A stretch of 64,000 bases of DNA from Pedobacter schmidteae (GCF_900564155.1 NZ_LS999839.1:4709097-4773096), one strand, 5' to 3'. Positions 1-7,163 are shown, counted from the first letter of the stretch. Program-made: numbers and translations. The notes: generated by a model from the letters alone, not told the origin.

Positions 1-664
1 ATCGTAAAGCAGTCAATGTACGGTTATATTCCAAGACCTGTCCTGTTAATTCAGACTGTGCCACTCCGCCCGGAGGCTTTACTGTAACTCGAATTTCCAA
101 TCCAGATCTCCATTTTAACGCCTTCGAAACGGTCGGAAAATTCGCTGGAGAAACACCATACGTTGTGCCGGTCAATCTTCTGTTTACGGTGACAATTGTT
201 CCGTCCGGTAGAATTTCACTATTACTTGCTGGGGTTCCGTTCATGGTCATGCTGGTTACGGTCACCACCCAACCGTCAGCTGTCATCCATTGCGCCCCCA
301 AGGCAATTAAGTAGGGAACACTTGCTGCGTCTACATCAATGTCTTCATACCACTCTTTAGGTACTTGCCCTGGCAAGTACGGCACTGCTGCACTAACTGA
401 ATTTTCCGGTTCTAGGATTTTGTCTTTTATAACAGATATTCCAGTTACTTTCCGGCGTCCGTCGCTATAGGCAAGTGTTTTTACACCATTATTATCAATA
501 ATGGAATTAGGAGTTGAAGCAAGGATACTATCCAATACAAACTTAGCCCTTGCCTGGGGGGCGGAAAGTTTTGGATTTTCATTTGATTTTTTGCATCCAG
601 CGGCTAAAAACAACGCGGATAAGGACAGTACCTTTAAAGTGAGAACGAAATTTTTAAATTTCAT
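1..664 (-). CDS. Secreted lipoprotein of unknown function (partial, runs off left edge)
   Basis: An open reading frame starts with ATG at 664 and is still open at base 1 (221 codons), so the C-terminus lies outside the window. The N-terminus MKFKNFVLTLKVLSLSALFL is a typical signal peptide and ends in a lipobox LAAGC near residue 23, so the protein should be lipidated and exported to a membrane. The rest is rich in Thr, Val and Pro, with a beta-strand-like composition, and contains no motif I recognise. It lies 44 bp downstream of the frameshifted GG-leader peptide gene on the same strand, so the two may be co-transcribed. The product is unassigned; lipoprotein status is well supported by the lipobox. 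Confidence 0.72.
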   Translation of the reverse strand, partial: MKFKNFVLTLKVLSLSALFLAAGCKKSNENPKLSAPQARAKFVLDSILASTPNSIIDNNGVKTLAYSDGRRKVTGISVIKDKILEPENSVSAAVPYLPGQVPKEWYEDIDVDAASVPYLIALGAQWMTADGWVVTVTSMTMNGTPASNSEILPDGTIVTVNRRLTGTTYGVSPANFPTVSKALKWRSGLEIRVTVKPPGGVAQSELTGQVLEYNRTLTALR

Positions 665-708
665 AATTGGAGGTTAGGTTAAATTATTAGACGATTTGAT
701 TTAAATTA

Positions 709-856
709 TTATTTGTTGTATTTCTTCAGTTCAAATGCTGCCATAAAAGGGTCATCAATATAGATCTGCCCGTGTAGGTAAATCCCAGTAGAGCAGTCTG
801 TTCCCCCCCACTGCCTTTTTCATTTCTGCTTTATCCATTTTCTTAAAGTTTTTCAT
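709..856 (-). pseudogene. Double-glycine-leader peptide gene, frameshifted in a poly-G tract
   Basis: Read from ATG at 856, the frame gives MKNFKKMDKAEMKKAVGG, which looks like a double-glycine leader of the bacteriocin/ComC type cleaved by C39 peptidase transporters. The GG is encoded inside a run of seven G (minus strand; C-run at 803-809). With seven G the frame continues NRLLYWDLP and stops after 33 codons. With six G it would continue TDCSTGIYLHGQIYIDDPFM and end at a TAA at 709-711, giving a 48-residue precursor with a 30-residue core. The restored frame is the more convincing product. The extra G may be a sequencing error, a true mutation or a slippage switch. No C39 transporter is visible in the window. 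Confidence 0.5.
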
Positions 857-1410
857 TGGAACAGTTATTTGTGGTTATAAATGTACTTTCACTCAACATT
901 AAACCGAAACTTTTTACGCGAAAAATATGATTTCTTACGTCAACTAGCTTCTCCACTACGTGAATAAAAGAATCCACTTAAAATCATATTGAAACTGCGC
1001 CCCATCGTTTTGTAACACTTCGTTTACTTTTTTAGCAGCGACTTCAGCTCACCGCTCAACTCCGTTCAAAGAATCCTTTTTGCACCAAGGAATAATGCAG
1101 TGTTTAACAAACACTAGATATTTGCCAGATCGTTTCATAAAAATATGTTTTAATTCCCTTTGAAATTGACAAATCAAAATTAACGACAATTAATTTTTTT
1201 TAAAATACCCCCACACTGGCAATTAAATTAAGTTTAAATAAACAACTTAGATGTTCAGCTTATTTCGTATAGATTTATTTATAATCTTGCTTTTATTTCA
1301 AGCAATAAATTGATTAAGCTAAATAACAACAGTATTTTTTTGTAGATAATAATTTTCCTGTTGTATAACCAATTGTAAGATACATAATTCATAAACTTGC
1401 ATAATCAAGA
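857..1410. other. Intergenic region without a recognisable gene
   Basis: This 554-bp AT-rich stretch separates the leftward peptide/lipoprotein pair from the rightward mobile-element genes. I found no convincing coding frame on either strand and no tRNA. It should hold two divergent promoters and possibly the left end of the mobile element, but I could not identify an attachment-site repeat. Confidence 0.4.
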
Positions 1411-2226
1411 ATGCATAAATTTGAAAACTCTTTCAGTCAATTACCTATGAGTACCAGCTATTTTAAACCCCGACACCGTTTTGATTTCAGTAGTGATACT
1501 TTAGATATTGGAAATCCTTTAAGCTGGAAACGTTCGCATTTTTTTAAATTCCTATTCAAAAGAGTATTTGCCATCAATGAAGACCGTATTGAAGAATTTT
1601 ACCAACGGCATCTTAATTACTATTTGGAAAAAAATCCCGATGGTAACGAAGAAACTTTTTTTAGGTATCTATGGGATTTGATAGATCGTCAGTTGAATGT
1701 GCTGCTACACAAAGATGTTTATGACAAAAACCATGTTCGGAATGAGCGGGAAATAAAGCAGCTTAAAAAATTCACTGAAGTATTGATCTCACATGACCAA
1801 TGGAATTTACATAAATCTACTGAAGCAGCGGTCGCAGCGCAGCAATTGGAAATCCATTGCTTAAATCAAGAGAATATTCAGTTAAAAGCAGAAATAGCGG
1901 AATACCGCCAATTTGATGGTTACATTGAAATCAGGGATGGGCAGGTCTTGCCTCTTTTAGACCTTTTTATAAAAATGCAAGCATTGGAAACTGCCGAAGG
2001 TGCCCAATTGTTAATCACTCCCGCACAAAACACTTGGGCAAAGATGATAAGCAGACACTTCAGGGAGATTGACAGTATAAATACAGGCCAGACCAAAGAA
2101 ATTAAAATAGAAAGATTAAGGTATTATTTACGGGGAATTGACCCCAAAGACCCTACAAAAAGAGAACACGAGATACCGAAAAAACATCAGCTTTATACGA
2201 TCTCTAACTTGAAAACAAATAAATAA
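1411..2226 (+). CDS. Hypothetical protein of the mobilizable element
   Basis: This 271-residue protein has no signal peptide or membrane segment and looks cytoplasmic. A Glu/Gln-rich helical stretch at roughly residues 135-165 could form a short coiled coil. The C-terminal part is basic, with several Lys/Arg pairs. I do not recognise a named domain. It is the first rightward gene before the excisionase-like HTH gene at 2615, from which it is separated by 388 bp of hairpin-rich DNA, so it is probably part of the mobile element rather than core genome. A role in regulating excision or transfer would fit its position but is only a guess. The ATG at 1411 is the first in frame; no clear Shine-Dalgarno sequence is visible, as is usual in this phylum. 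Confidence 0.6.
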   Translation: MHKFENSFSQLPMSTSYFKPRHRFDFSSDTLDIGNPLSWKRSHFFKFLFKRVFAINEDRIEEFYQRHLNYYLEKNPDGNEETFFRYLWDLIDRQLNVLLHKDVYDKNHVRNEREIKQLKKFTEVLISHDQWNLHKSTEAAVAAQQLEIHCLNQENIQLKAEIAEYRQFDGYIEIRDGQVLPLLDLFIKMQALETAEGAQLLITPAQNTWAKMISRHFREIDSINTGQTKEIKIERLRYYLRGIDPKDPTKREHEIPKKHQLYTISNLKTNK

Positions 2227-2326
2227 ATGCTTTATAGTTTGCCAAAATCTACCAAAGAGATATTTTTGTATTTAATTGGTATTAAGCTACTTAAATAACT
2301 GAACTATACACATCCAAACCAGTCGT

Positions 2327-2351
2327 TTTACCACGCAGACTTCGTGGTAAA
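2327..2351. repeat. Hairpin, 9-bp arms
   Basis: The arms TTTACCACG and CGTGGTAAA are perfect inverted repeats around a 7-base loop. The hairpin lies 100 bp after the 271-aa gene and has no T-run on its plus-strand side, so it is a weak candidate terminator or a protein-binding dyad. Confidence 0.5.
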
Positions 2352-2361
2352 TTAAAGTTAA

Positions 2362-2401
2362 TTCCATAACATTCTTTTGTTCCAAAACAAAGGTTATGGA
2401 A
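2362..2401. repeat. Long imperfect palindrome upstream of the HTH gene
   Basis: TTCCATAAC at 2362-2370 pairs with GTTATGGAA at 2393-2401. The interior CTTTTGTT and AACAAAG pair as well, with a small bulge. The whole 40-bp stretch can therefore form one extended hairpin. It sits in the 388-bp intergenic region before the excisionase-like gene and may be a regulatory or transfer-related site. Confidence 0.5.
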
Positions 2402-2562
2402 ATCACGAACAAACAATCCCCTTCCCGTTGCATATATCATGCAATCAATACAGTTAAACTTGGCAGATCATCGCTTAGGCTTGATAGTTCTTAAGTATTA
2501 AGCAGCCATACAGCGATATGTTTAGCTGTATATCCAGCCTAACAGCCCTATAGTTATACCGA

Positions 2563-2572
2563 TAACCGGTTA
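2563..2572. promoter_or_regulatory. Perfect 10-bp palindrome upstream of HTH gene
   Basis: TAACCGGTTA is a perfect dyad 42 bp before the ATG at 2615. Its position near the expected promoter suggests an operator for one of the element's HTH regulators. The binding protein is not known. Confidence 0.3.
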
Positions 2573-2614
2573 CACTAAAAAACTATTGTAATCATCAAAT
2601 AAAGGAGGAATAAG

Positions 2615-2875
2615 ATGCAAGTAGAAATCATCACTAAAGACGATTTAAAGCAGTTTAAGGCCGAACTGCTGAACGACATAAGCGCTATTGTTAAACCACA
2701 AGAAAAGGCTAGTGAGTGGCTTAAAAGCGCAGAAGTGCGCAAGATGCTAAATATATCACCGGGTACGTTACAAAATCTGCGCATTAATGGAACATTGCGA
2801 TACACGAAGATTGGCGGGATGATGTATTACAAATTAGAAGACATTACCAGCTTATTAGAAGGAGGTCAGAGGTGA
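2615..2875 (+). CDS. Helix-turn-helix (excisionase-like) DNA-binding protein
   Basis: This 86-residue protein belongs to the MerR/Xis-like HTH_17 group that is common in mobile elements of Bacteroidota. The N-terminal 30 residues are a charged helix. Residues about 33-82 hold the winged helix: an AEVRKMLNISPGTLQNLR helix-turn-helix followed by the TKIGGMMYYKLEDI wing, matching the family pattern in which a hydrophobic Tyr/Tyr strand precedes the last helix. Such proteins act as excisionases or small regulators of integration. The start is preceded by AAAGGAGGAATAAG, an unusually good ribosome-binding site for this phylum. It overlaps the next gene by 4 bp (GTGA), so the two are translationally coupled. 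Confidence 0.82.
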   Translation: MQVEIITKDDLKQFKAELLNDISAIVKPQEKASEWLKSAEVRKMLNISPGTLQNLRINGTLRYTKIGGMMYYKLEDITSLLEGGQR

Positions 2876-3222
2876 TAGAAACGGGCATCCAAAGTAAAAC
2901 CGCTGATTATAGTAAATGGATCAGACGTATGGGTTCAGACAGCAGAATGCTGTCCACCCATGTCAGTCTGCTTACAGCGCTCTTTGTCCTTTGGCAACAA
3001 AGCGGATTTACCAACCCCTTTGCCGTGAGCCGGAAAAAGCTGATGGCTTTTTCCAGAATTGCATCCATTGCCACCTACCACAAATGTATCCGTGAACTGG
3101 ATACATTTGGGTACATCCGTTATCAACCGTCCTACCATCCGATTAAGGGAAGCCTGATCTGGTGGCCGCTCCTTTCGGACGGACCACCAGATCAGAAAAA
3201 GGAGCCGGGAAACCCGGCGTAG
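2872..3222 (+). CDS. Small winged-helix-like protein of the mobile element, function unknown
   Basis: The gene starts with GTG at 2872, overlapping the stop of the HTH gene by 4 bp, with GGAGG 6 bp upstream. The 116-residue product has no membrane segment. The middle (about residues 30-95) reads like a winged-helix domain: a Leu/Ala-rich helix, a helix with SRKKLMAFSRIASIATYHKC, and a wing with YIRYQPSYHP. Proteins of this size and position sit between excisionase and mobilization genes in Bacteroidota mobilizable elements and may take part in replication or regulation. The specific role is unknown. The Lys/Pro-rich tail runs to 3222. Confidence 0.62.
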   Translation: MIETGIQSKTADYSKWIRRMGSDSRMLSTHVSLLTALFVLWQQSGFTNPFAVSRKKLMAFSRIASIATYHKCIRELDTFGYIRYQPSYHPIKGSLIWWPLLSDGPPDQKKEPGNPA

Positions 3223-3226
3223 TATT

Positions 3227-3260
3227 TACCCGGATGCTCCTTTGGGGAGCTATCCGGGTA
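3227..3260. terminator. GC-rich hairpin after the HTH operon
   Basis: TACCCGGAT at 3227-3235 pairs with ATCCGGGTA at 3252-3260, and GCTCC pairs with GGAGC inside. The stem begins 5 bp after the stop at 3222. No T-run follows, so it could be a Rho-independent-like attenuator, or part of the structured transfer-origin region immediately downstream. Confidence 0.45.
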
Positions 3261-3320
3261 GTGGAAACCGCAGGATTAAGGCGAGGCTTTCAGCACGCCA
3301 AAATATGCGGTTTGTAGGAA

Positions 3321-3409
3321 GCAAGTTTGTGTTTTTGTTACACAAAAACTCCCCCAAGCCTACGGCAAGGGGGACAAACTTGCCTCAAGCTCCCGATGGT
3401 CGCATGAGG
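3321..3409. other. oriT: Candidate origin of transfer (three-way junction of inverted repeats)
   Basis: An outer stem GCAAGTTTGT (3321-3330) pairs perfectly with ACAAACTTGC (3374-3383). Inside lie two hairpins: GTTTTTGT/ACAAAAAC (3331-3338, 3342-3349) and TCCCCC..GCC/GGC..GGGGG (3350-3373). Both end in a TAC triloop. A further CCTCA/TGAGG stem spans 3383-3409. The block is 53 bp upstream of mobC and the relaxase gene, where mobilizable elements usually carry oriT. The structure is directly visible; the oriT role is inferred from position. A structured RNA leader of mobC is the main alternative. Confidence 0.5.
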
Positions 3410-3461
3410 TAGCAAAGCGCATAAACTAAGAGCCGATAAACGATTTAATAAATGAGTAATT

Positions 3462-3875
3462 ATGACCGATACCATATCAAAGACAGGTTTTAAAGACCAA
3501 ATAAATAAATCAGCTGAACGCACCAGGTATAAAGGTGGTGCACCACAAAAGAAGGTTAAACGTGCCAGTGGCATCCGTGTACGGTTGACCACTTCGGAGC
3601 GTTTCCTTATTGAATCCAAAGCTGGGCAAGCAGGTGTTCGTATCAGTGATTGGTTCAGGGCGGCTGCCCTAAAAGCTAAGGTCGTGGCCAGAATAACATC
3701 CGAAGACAGACGGGTTTTGCACCTGCTTGCAGGAATGGCCAACAATTTAAACCAACTCACAAAATTGGCGCACACCAGCGGGATCATGAGTATAGCTATC
3801 AAGTGCGGTTATTTGTTAGCAGAGATTGACCAAACCCTAAAATACCTCAATAGCGATGATGGGAAAGATACCTAA
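3462..3875 (+). CDS. mobC: Plasmid mobilization relaxosome protein (MobC family)
   Basis: This 137-residue basic protein fits the MobC family, an accessory factor that binds oriT and helps the relaxase open the nick region. The N-terminal about 35 residues are Lys/Arg-rich. Residues about 40-75 carry the ribbon-helix-helix-like segment RVRLTTSERFLIESKAGQAG followed by ISDWFRAAAL. The conserved C-terminal helix reads LAGMANNLNQLTKLAHTSG, a typical MobC signature (GxNLNQLTK-like). It overlaps the relaxase start by 20 bp, indicating translational coupling, and follows the candidate oriT. Identification is by motif and context. Confidence 0.85.
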   Translation: MTDTISKTGFKDQINKSAERTRYKGGAPQKKVKRASGIRVRLTTSERFLIESKAGQAGVRISDWFRAAALKAKVVARITSEDRRVLHLLAGMANNLNQLTKLAHTSGIMSIAIKCGYLLAEIDQTLKYLNSDDGKDT

Positions 3876-4842
3876 GTCCGGTAAAAGTTTTAAAGGATGC
3901 GTAGAATACTGTATGCTGAAAACAGATGCGGTAGTATTGGATGCTACAGGCTTGCGAACAGGCGAAGTCAAACATACCATAGCTGATTTTAACATGCAGC
4001 GGAAAATGCGACCATCTTTAGGTCAGGCCGTAGGTCACATTGCCTTAAACTGGAGTCCAGAGGACAGCGCAAAACTTACCGATGAACTGATGGTGAGCAT
4101 TGCTAAAGAGTACTTGAAAAAAATGAAGATTTCCGATACGCAGGTACTCATGGTCAGACATCACGACACGAATCACGACCATTTACATATTGTTTACAAC
4201 CGGGTAAATAATGATGGCAAAACAATAAGTGATGCTAACCAGCGATGGAATAATGTAAAAGTAAGCAAGGCATTAACCCTAAAATACGGATTCCATATCG
4301 CCAAAGGTAAAGACAGGGTAAACCGTCAGCAGCTTAAAGGAGCCGACAAAGCAAAATACCAAGTCCATGACCAGATCAAAGCCATACTCCCAAAAGTTAA
4401 GAGTATGGCTGAACTGGAAAAAAAACTGGCTATGCAGGGCATTAAAATGTTGTACAAGTACAAAGGCGGAACACAGGAGGTACAGGGTATCAGTTTCAGT
4501 AAAGGGGAATACCAGTTTAAAGGGTCGGAAATTGACCGTAGTTTAAGCTATGGAAAAATCAGTAAAACAATCTCTCACCGTTTACAAGAGCAGCAGGAAC
4601 AGCAGCAAAAAGAAAGAACGGTGGCTAAAAGTTTGGCCGATGAACTTAGGGAGGTTATTAAACAATCCAGCAATGAAACCCATTATTTGAAGCAAGAACG
4701 CCCAACGCAATACTTAGAGCATAAAGCAAAGACAGATTATTTGGACACTTTGGGGATTGATATATCGGACGATGTCGATGATGAGGCCGTTTATGGCGGT
4801 AAACGGAATCGGCAACAGAAAGGCCAAACCATGAGCAGATAA
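3856..4842 (+). CDS. mobA: Relaxase / mobilization nuclease (MobA/VirD2 type)
   Basis: This 328-residue protein is the DNA-nicking relaxase that starts conjugative transfer by cutting oriT and staying bound to the 5' end. The N-terminus has the catalytic-tyrosine region GCVEYCMLK (Tyr near residue 18). The metal-binding three-His motif is clear at about residues 98-106: HHDTNHDHLHIVYNRV. These match the relaxase domain PF03432. The C-terminal third is Gln/Lys/Glu-rich and probably a helical tail. The start codon lies inside mobC (20-bp overlap). The absence of a coupling protein and type IV secretion genes means the element is mobilizable rather than self-transmissible, as far as this window shows. 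Confidence 0.9.
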   Translation: MMGKIPKSGKSFKGCVEYCMLKTDAVVLDATGLRTGEVKHTIADFNMQRKMRPSLGQAVGHIALNWSPEDSAKLTDELMVSIAKEYLKKMKISDTQVLMVRHHDTNHDHLHIVYNRVNNDGKTISDANQRWNNVKVSKALTLKYGFHIAKGKDRVNRQQLKGADKAKYQVHDQIKAILPKVKSMAELEKKLAMQGIKMLYKYKGGTQEVQGISFSKGEYQFKGSEIDRSLSYGKISKTISHRLQEQQEQQQKERTVAKSLADELREVIKQSSNETHYLKQERPTQYLEHKAKTDYLDTLGIDISDDVDDEAVYGGKRNRQQKGQTMSR

Positions 4843-4867
4843 TGAAATTAACTGATAGAAACATATT

Positions 4868-5290
4868 ATGAGCAATCAACAAACACCCGAAAGAACAGTT
4901 CTGGACGAAGTAGTGGAAACCCTGATCAAAAGGACAGAGCTATTGGAAAAGGGACTAATTGCCAAAAATGAAGCACTTTTGGCAAAGGAAGAGCAAACAC
5001 AAGCATTAATAGCAAACTTTGAGCAAAAATTTGGCAACGTGGTGATCCAGCCCCCTAAAGCTGACTTATCTGAAATCAACACGATCGTGAAAAACGGCTT
5101 AGCCAGCATAAACCATAACATGGAAAAATGGCCTAAACCATTAAAAAGGGAATATCGTTTTTCGTTATTCCCCGAACAACTTAGGAGTGTAGAATATATT
5201 AGGGCTGTACTAACAAGGGTAATCTTATGCGTACTGGCATTAGTCCTCATGACTTTTGCTTATCTATTAATAGATAAACGTATCCAGTAG
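4868..5290 (+). CDS. Coiled-coil protein with C-terminal membrane anchor (mobilization-associated)
   Basis: This 140-residue protein starts 25 bp after the relaxase stop. Residues about 8-60 form a long charged helix rich in Glu, Lys and Leu, likely a coiled coil. A single hydrophobic segment at about residues 113-134 (VLTRVILCVLALVLMTFAYL) is followed by a short positive tail, suggesting a tail-anchored inner-membrane protein. Proteins like this commonly follow relaxases in Bacteroidota mobilizable elements. A role in bringing the relaxosome to the membrane or to a helper secretion system would fit, but no characterised family is recognised. Confidence 0.65.
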   Translation: MSNQQTPERTVLDEVVETLIKRTELLEKGLIAKNEALLAKEEQTQALIANFEQKFGNVVIQPPKADLSEINTIVKNGLASINHNMEKWPKPLKREYRFSLFPEQLRSVEYIRAVLTRVILCVLALVLMTFAYLLIDKRIQ

Positions 5291-5314
5291 ATTTGTAAAT
5301 TTTTATCTACAGAA

Positions 5315-5572
5315 CTATTTTCGATTTTGTGAAACTTCAAAAGCCCTTTTTGGCAAAAATTCCTGTGGCGATATACCCCAGTGATCTGCAAGTTTATTAA
5401 TATGATTCAGATTATATTTTGCATTATGCTCAGGGTTCTCAATTTTATTTATAAACGTTCGACTTACCCCCAGTATAAAGCCCAAATCCTCTTGCGTAAG
5501 TTTCTTTTCAATCCTAGTTTTAAATACAAAATCTACGACAAACTGCTCTATATCCGTTAAGGTATTTTCCAT
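5315..5572 (-). CDS. XRE-family helix-turn-helix regulator
   Basis: This 85-residue protein is a single-domain Cro/C1-type repressor. The HTH spans about residues 15-65, with RIEKKLTQEDLGFILGVS as helices 1-2 and RTFINKIENPEH as the recognition helix. It is convergent with the coiled-coil gene (25-bp gap) and divergent from the HEPN-like gene. The 407-bp intergenic region it shares with the latter contains several interleaved inverted repeats. It could repress its own promoter and that of the HEPN-like gene, or the transfer genes; the target is not shown by the sequence. Confidence 0.8.
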   Translation of the reverse strand: MENTLTDIEQFVVDFVFKTRIEKKLTQEDLGFILGVSRTFINKIENPEHNAKYNLNHINKLADHWGISPQEFLPKRAFEVSQNRK

Positions 5573-5755
5573 TGTCCTAACAACAGAAAAAAAAGTAAAT
5601 AAAAAGTAACATATATGTCTCTTTTTTACTTATATTTGATTTGAGCTTATCTAATAACTGGTTGAAGTTTTACCTAGCCAATTATTTATTGTTGCTCACG
5701 GTATTTAAATAAAATTGATTTATGAATTAATATTTTTTTGAGAATTTATTTTTAA

Positions 5756-5949
5756 GAGTCTTGCGGCGATTATCTGAGGCCGTATCGCAGGACAGCAGAA
5801 TATCCCTTAATCTATGCTTAGATATGTTATCTTTGCATATCAGGATAGATTTGGGGTCTGCTGTAATCCCGTGTTACGTAAGGCCTCAGAAACTTTAAGT
5901 CGCCACGGTTGGCAGATCCCAAATTTATCTATCCAACTCTCCAAGACTC
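5756..5949 (+). ncRNA. Structured leader / candidate regulatory RNA with interleaved inverted repeats
   Basis: Several complementary segments are directly visible. GAGTCTTG (5756-5763) pairs with CAAGACTC (5942-5949). GGCGA (5765-5769) pairs with TCGCC (5900-5904), and TGAGGCC (5775-5781) with GGCCTCA (5882-5888). GGATAGATTTGGG (5843-5855) pairs with CCCAA..ATCTATCC (5918-5934), and TCTGC (5857-5861) with GCAGA (5912-5916). The second and third sets interleave, which in RNA would be a pseudoknot. A competing pair, ACAGCAG (5792-5798) with CTGCTGT (5858-5864), would make part of the structure switchable. The block ends 30 bp before the HEPN-like gene. RNA or DNA-level function is inferred. Confidence 0.45.
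5828..5835 (+). promoter_or_regulatory. Putative -7 promoter box (TAnnTTTG) for the HEPN-like gene
   Basis: TATCTTTG matches the Bacteroidota -7 consensus TAnnTTTG exactly. Transcription would start near 5842, right where the large hairpin 5843-5934 begins, so the 5' end of the mRNA would be base-paired. I see no good TTTG -33 box at the usual spacing, so the call is tentative. Confidence 0.4.
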
Positions 5950-5979
5950 ATTTAAGTAGCAAACTAATTAAATGAGAAT

Positions 5980-6870
5980 ATGGAAATGCAACCTTTGTCA
6001 ATCGCCAGTGAACACTCAAAGTCCTTTAAAAAACTAATCAGATTATTAATCTGGAAATTCAAACCGCAGCAACTTTTCTGCTTTGCTCAAATTGCTGCGT
6101 TTAAAGAAAGTTGTGGCATTTTTACGAGCACAAAGGCCAGTAGTCAATTTCATTATTGCCTGCTAATGGTTACTGAATCTCATCAACCTACTGAATATCA
6201 AGTGCAGAAATTTATCAATTCACGCTTTAAAACGGGTGAAATTACGGTCTTATGCTACCCTAAAAAAGAGGTTTCAGATGCTTTAACCGCCAACAGCAGG
6301 TTTTTCAAAGCTATTTACAGCAATTCAATTCTACTTTACAGTTACAATAATCTAGTACAATCGGATTATCATAGCAATCCAAGTCCTTCAAATGTATTAA
6401 GAAAGGTCGAAAAGAAATACCTGTATTATATCCCGTTAATAGATGGTTTTCTTACTGGCGCTACTCATTTCATCAAAAACCAGGAGTTTTCCATATGCAC
6501 AATGATGTTGTATCATGCCGTTCAGCAATGTACTGAACTACTAATCAGTGTACATCTTTCCTGTCCAATTAAAATACGGAGTTTATATACCCTTATTAAC
6601 CTGTGCCGTAGTTTTTCAGATGAACCATATCGGATTTGGTTGGCAATAGAACAAGATAAAAGGCTGTTTGACCTCTTGATAAAAACCTATTCAGAGGCTG
6701 GATTTGGGATTACTTATCCGGTTTCAGAAGACAACCTTACCAGTTTGTTTGTAAAAGCAACCACTTTCGTACACCTGACCAAACAGATGTGTAGAAACAA
6801 AATTGAGCTGTTGCATGAGGAAATTCTACATCTAACATCGAATCAACAATCAAGTTTTAATACAGTATAA
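5980..6870 (+). CDS. Nucleotidyltransferase-like / HEPN domain protein
   Basis: This 296-residue protein resembles the Bacteroidota family in which a minimal-nucleotidyltransferase-like N-terminal half is fused to a HEPN domain. Residues about 30-125 follow the MNT-like layout, ending in NSRFFKAIYSNSILLYSYNN, but the GS(x)nDxD catalytic signature is missing. Residues about 150-270 form a HEPN-like helical bundle with MMLYHAVQQCTELLISVHL and IRSLYTLINLCRSF. The R-x4-6-H ribonuclease motif is not evident. HEPN/MNT pairs are toxin-antitoxin modules; here both parts look degenerate, so a binding or decoy role is possible. It follows the structured leader and is 17 bp upstream of a small gene. Confidence 0.6.
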   Translation: MEMQPLSIASEHSKSFKKLIRLLIWKFKPQQLFCFAQIAAFKESCGIFTSTKASSQFHYCLLMVTESHQPTEYQVQKFINSRFKTGEITVLCYPKKEVSDALTANSRFFKAIYSNSILLYSYNNLVQSDYHSNPSPSNVLRKVEKKYLYYIPLIDGFLTGATHFIKNQEFSICTMMLYHAVQQCTELLISVHLSCPIKIRSLYTLINLCRSFSDEPYRIWLAIEQDKRLFDLLIKTYSEAGFGITYPVSEDNLTSLFVKATTFVHLTKQMCRNKIELLHEEILHLTSNQQSSFNTV

Positions 6871-6887
6871 ACCTAAATCTAATTATT

Positions 6888-7163
6888 ATGGAAGATTTAA
6901 TGAAACGGCTGGACTACCAGCCATCCAGTTTAACAAGCCATGAACTGGAAAACCCCTTAGAAGTGATAACAGATTTCTTTGATAATCATGCCTTGCATGA
7001 GGTAAGAAATTCAGTTTGGGAACTCTATAAGGGATGGGTAAACTATTCCTGTGATTTTCTAGAGGCTAAGGAAACTACTGATATGCTGTTTTTCTATTCA
7101 CAGCTAATTAATTTTGTAAACGCCAGTTATCTATATGCCGAGAGGAAAAAAGCAGAAGTCTAA
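6888..7163 (+). CDS. Small hypothetical protein, partner of the HEPN-like gene
   Basis: This acidic 91-residue protein begins 17 bp after the HEPN-like gene on the same strand, so it is probably co-transcribed. It has no signal peptide or clear membrane segment. The composition suggests an all-helical fold with aromatic residues (SVWELYKGWVNYSCDFLEA, FFYSQLINFVNASYLYA). I do not recognise a family. Its size and position are consistent with a small partner protein, for instance an antitoxin-like factor, but nothing in the sequence proves that. A strong terminator follows at 7209-7240. Confidence 0.55.
   Translation: MEDLMKRLDYQPSSLTSHELENPLEVITDFFDNHALHEVRNSVWELYKGWVNYSCDFLEAKETTDMLFFYSQLINFVNASYLYAERKKAEV

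Noticed and set aside
3338-3802. Long open frame on the minus strand across the mobC region
   Set aside because: It is the reverse of mobC and of the inverted-repeat block; mobC has clear family motifs, whereas this frame has none.
4876-5250. 124-codon minus-strand frame opposite the coiled-coil membrane protein
   Set aside because: The plus-strand gene has a coupled position after the relaxase and a clear membrane anchor; the reverse frame is Ser/Cys-rich noise.
5756-5949. Retron non-coding RNA or group II intron end
   Set aside because: No reverse transcriptase gene is found nearby, so the structured region is treated only as a candidate leader.
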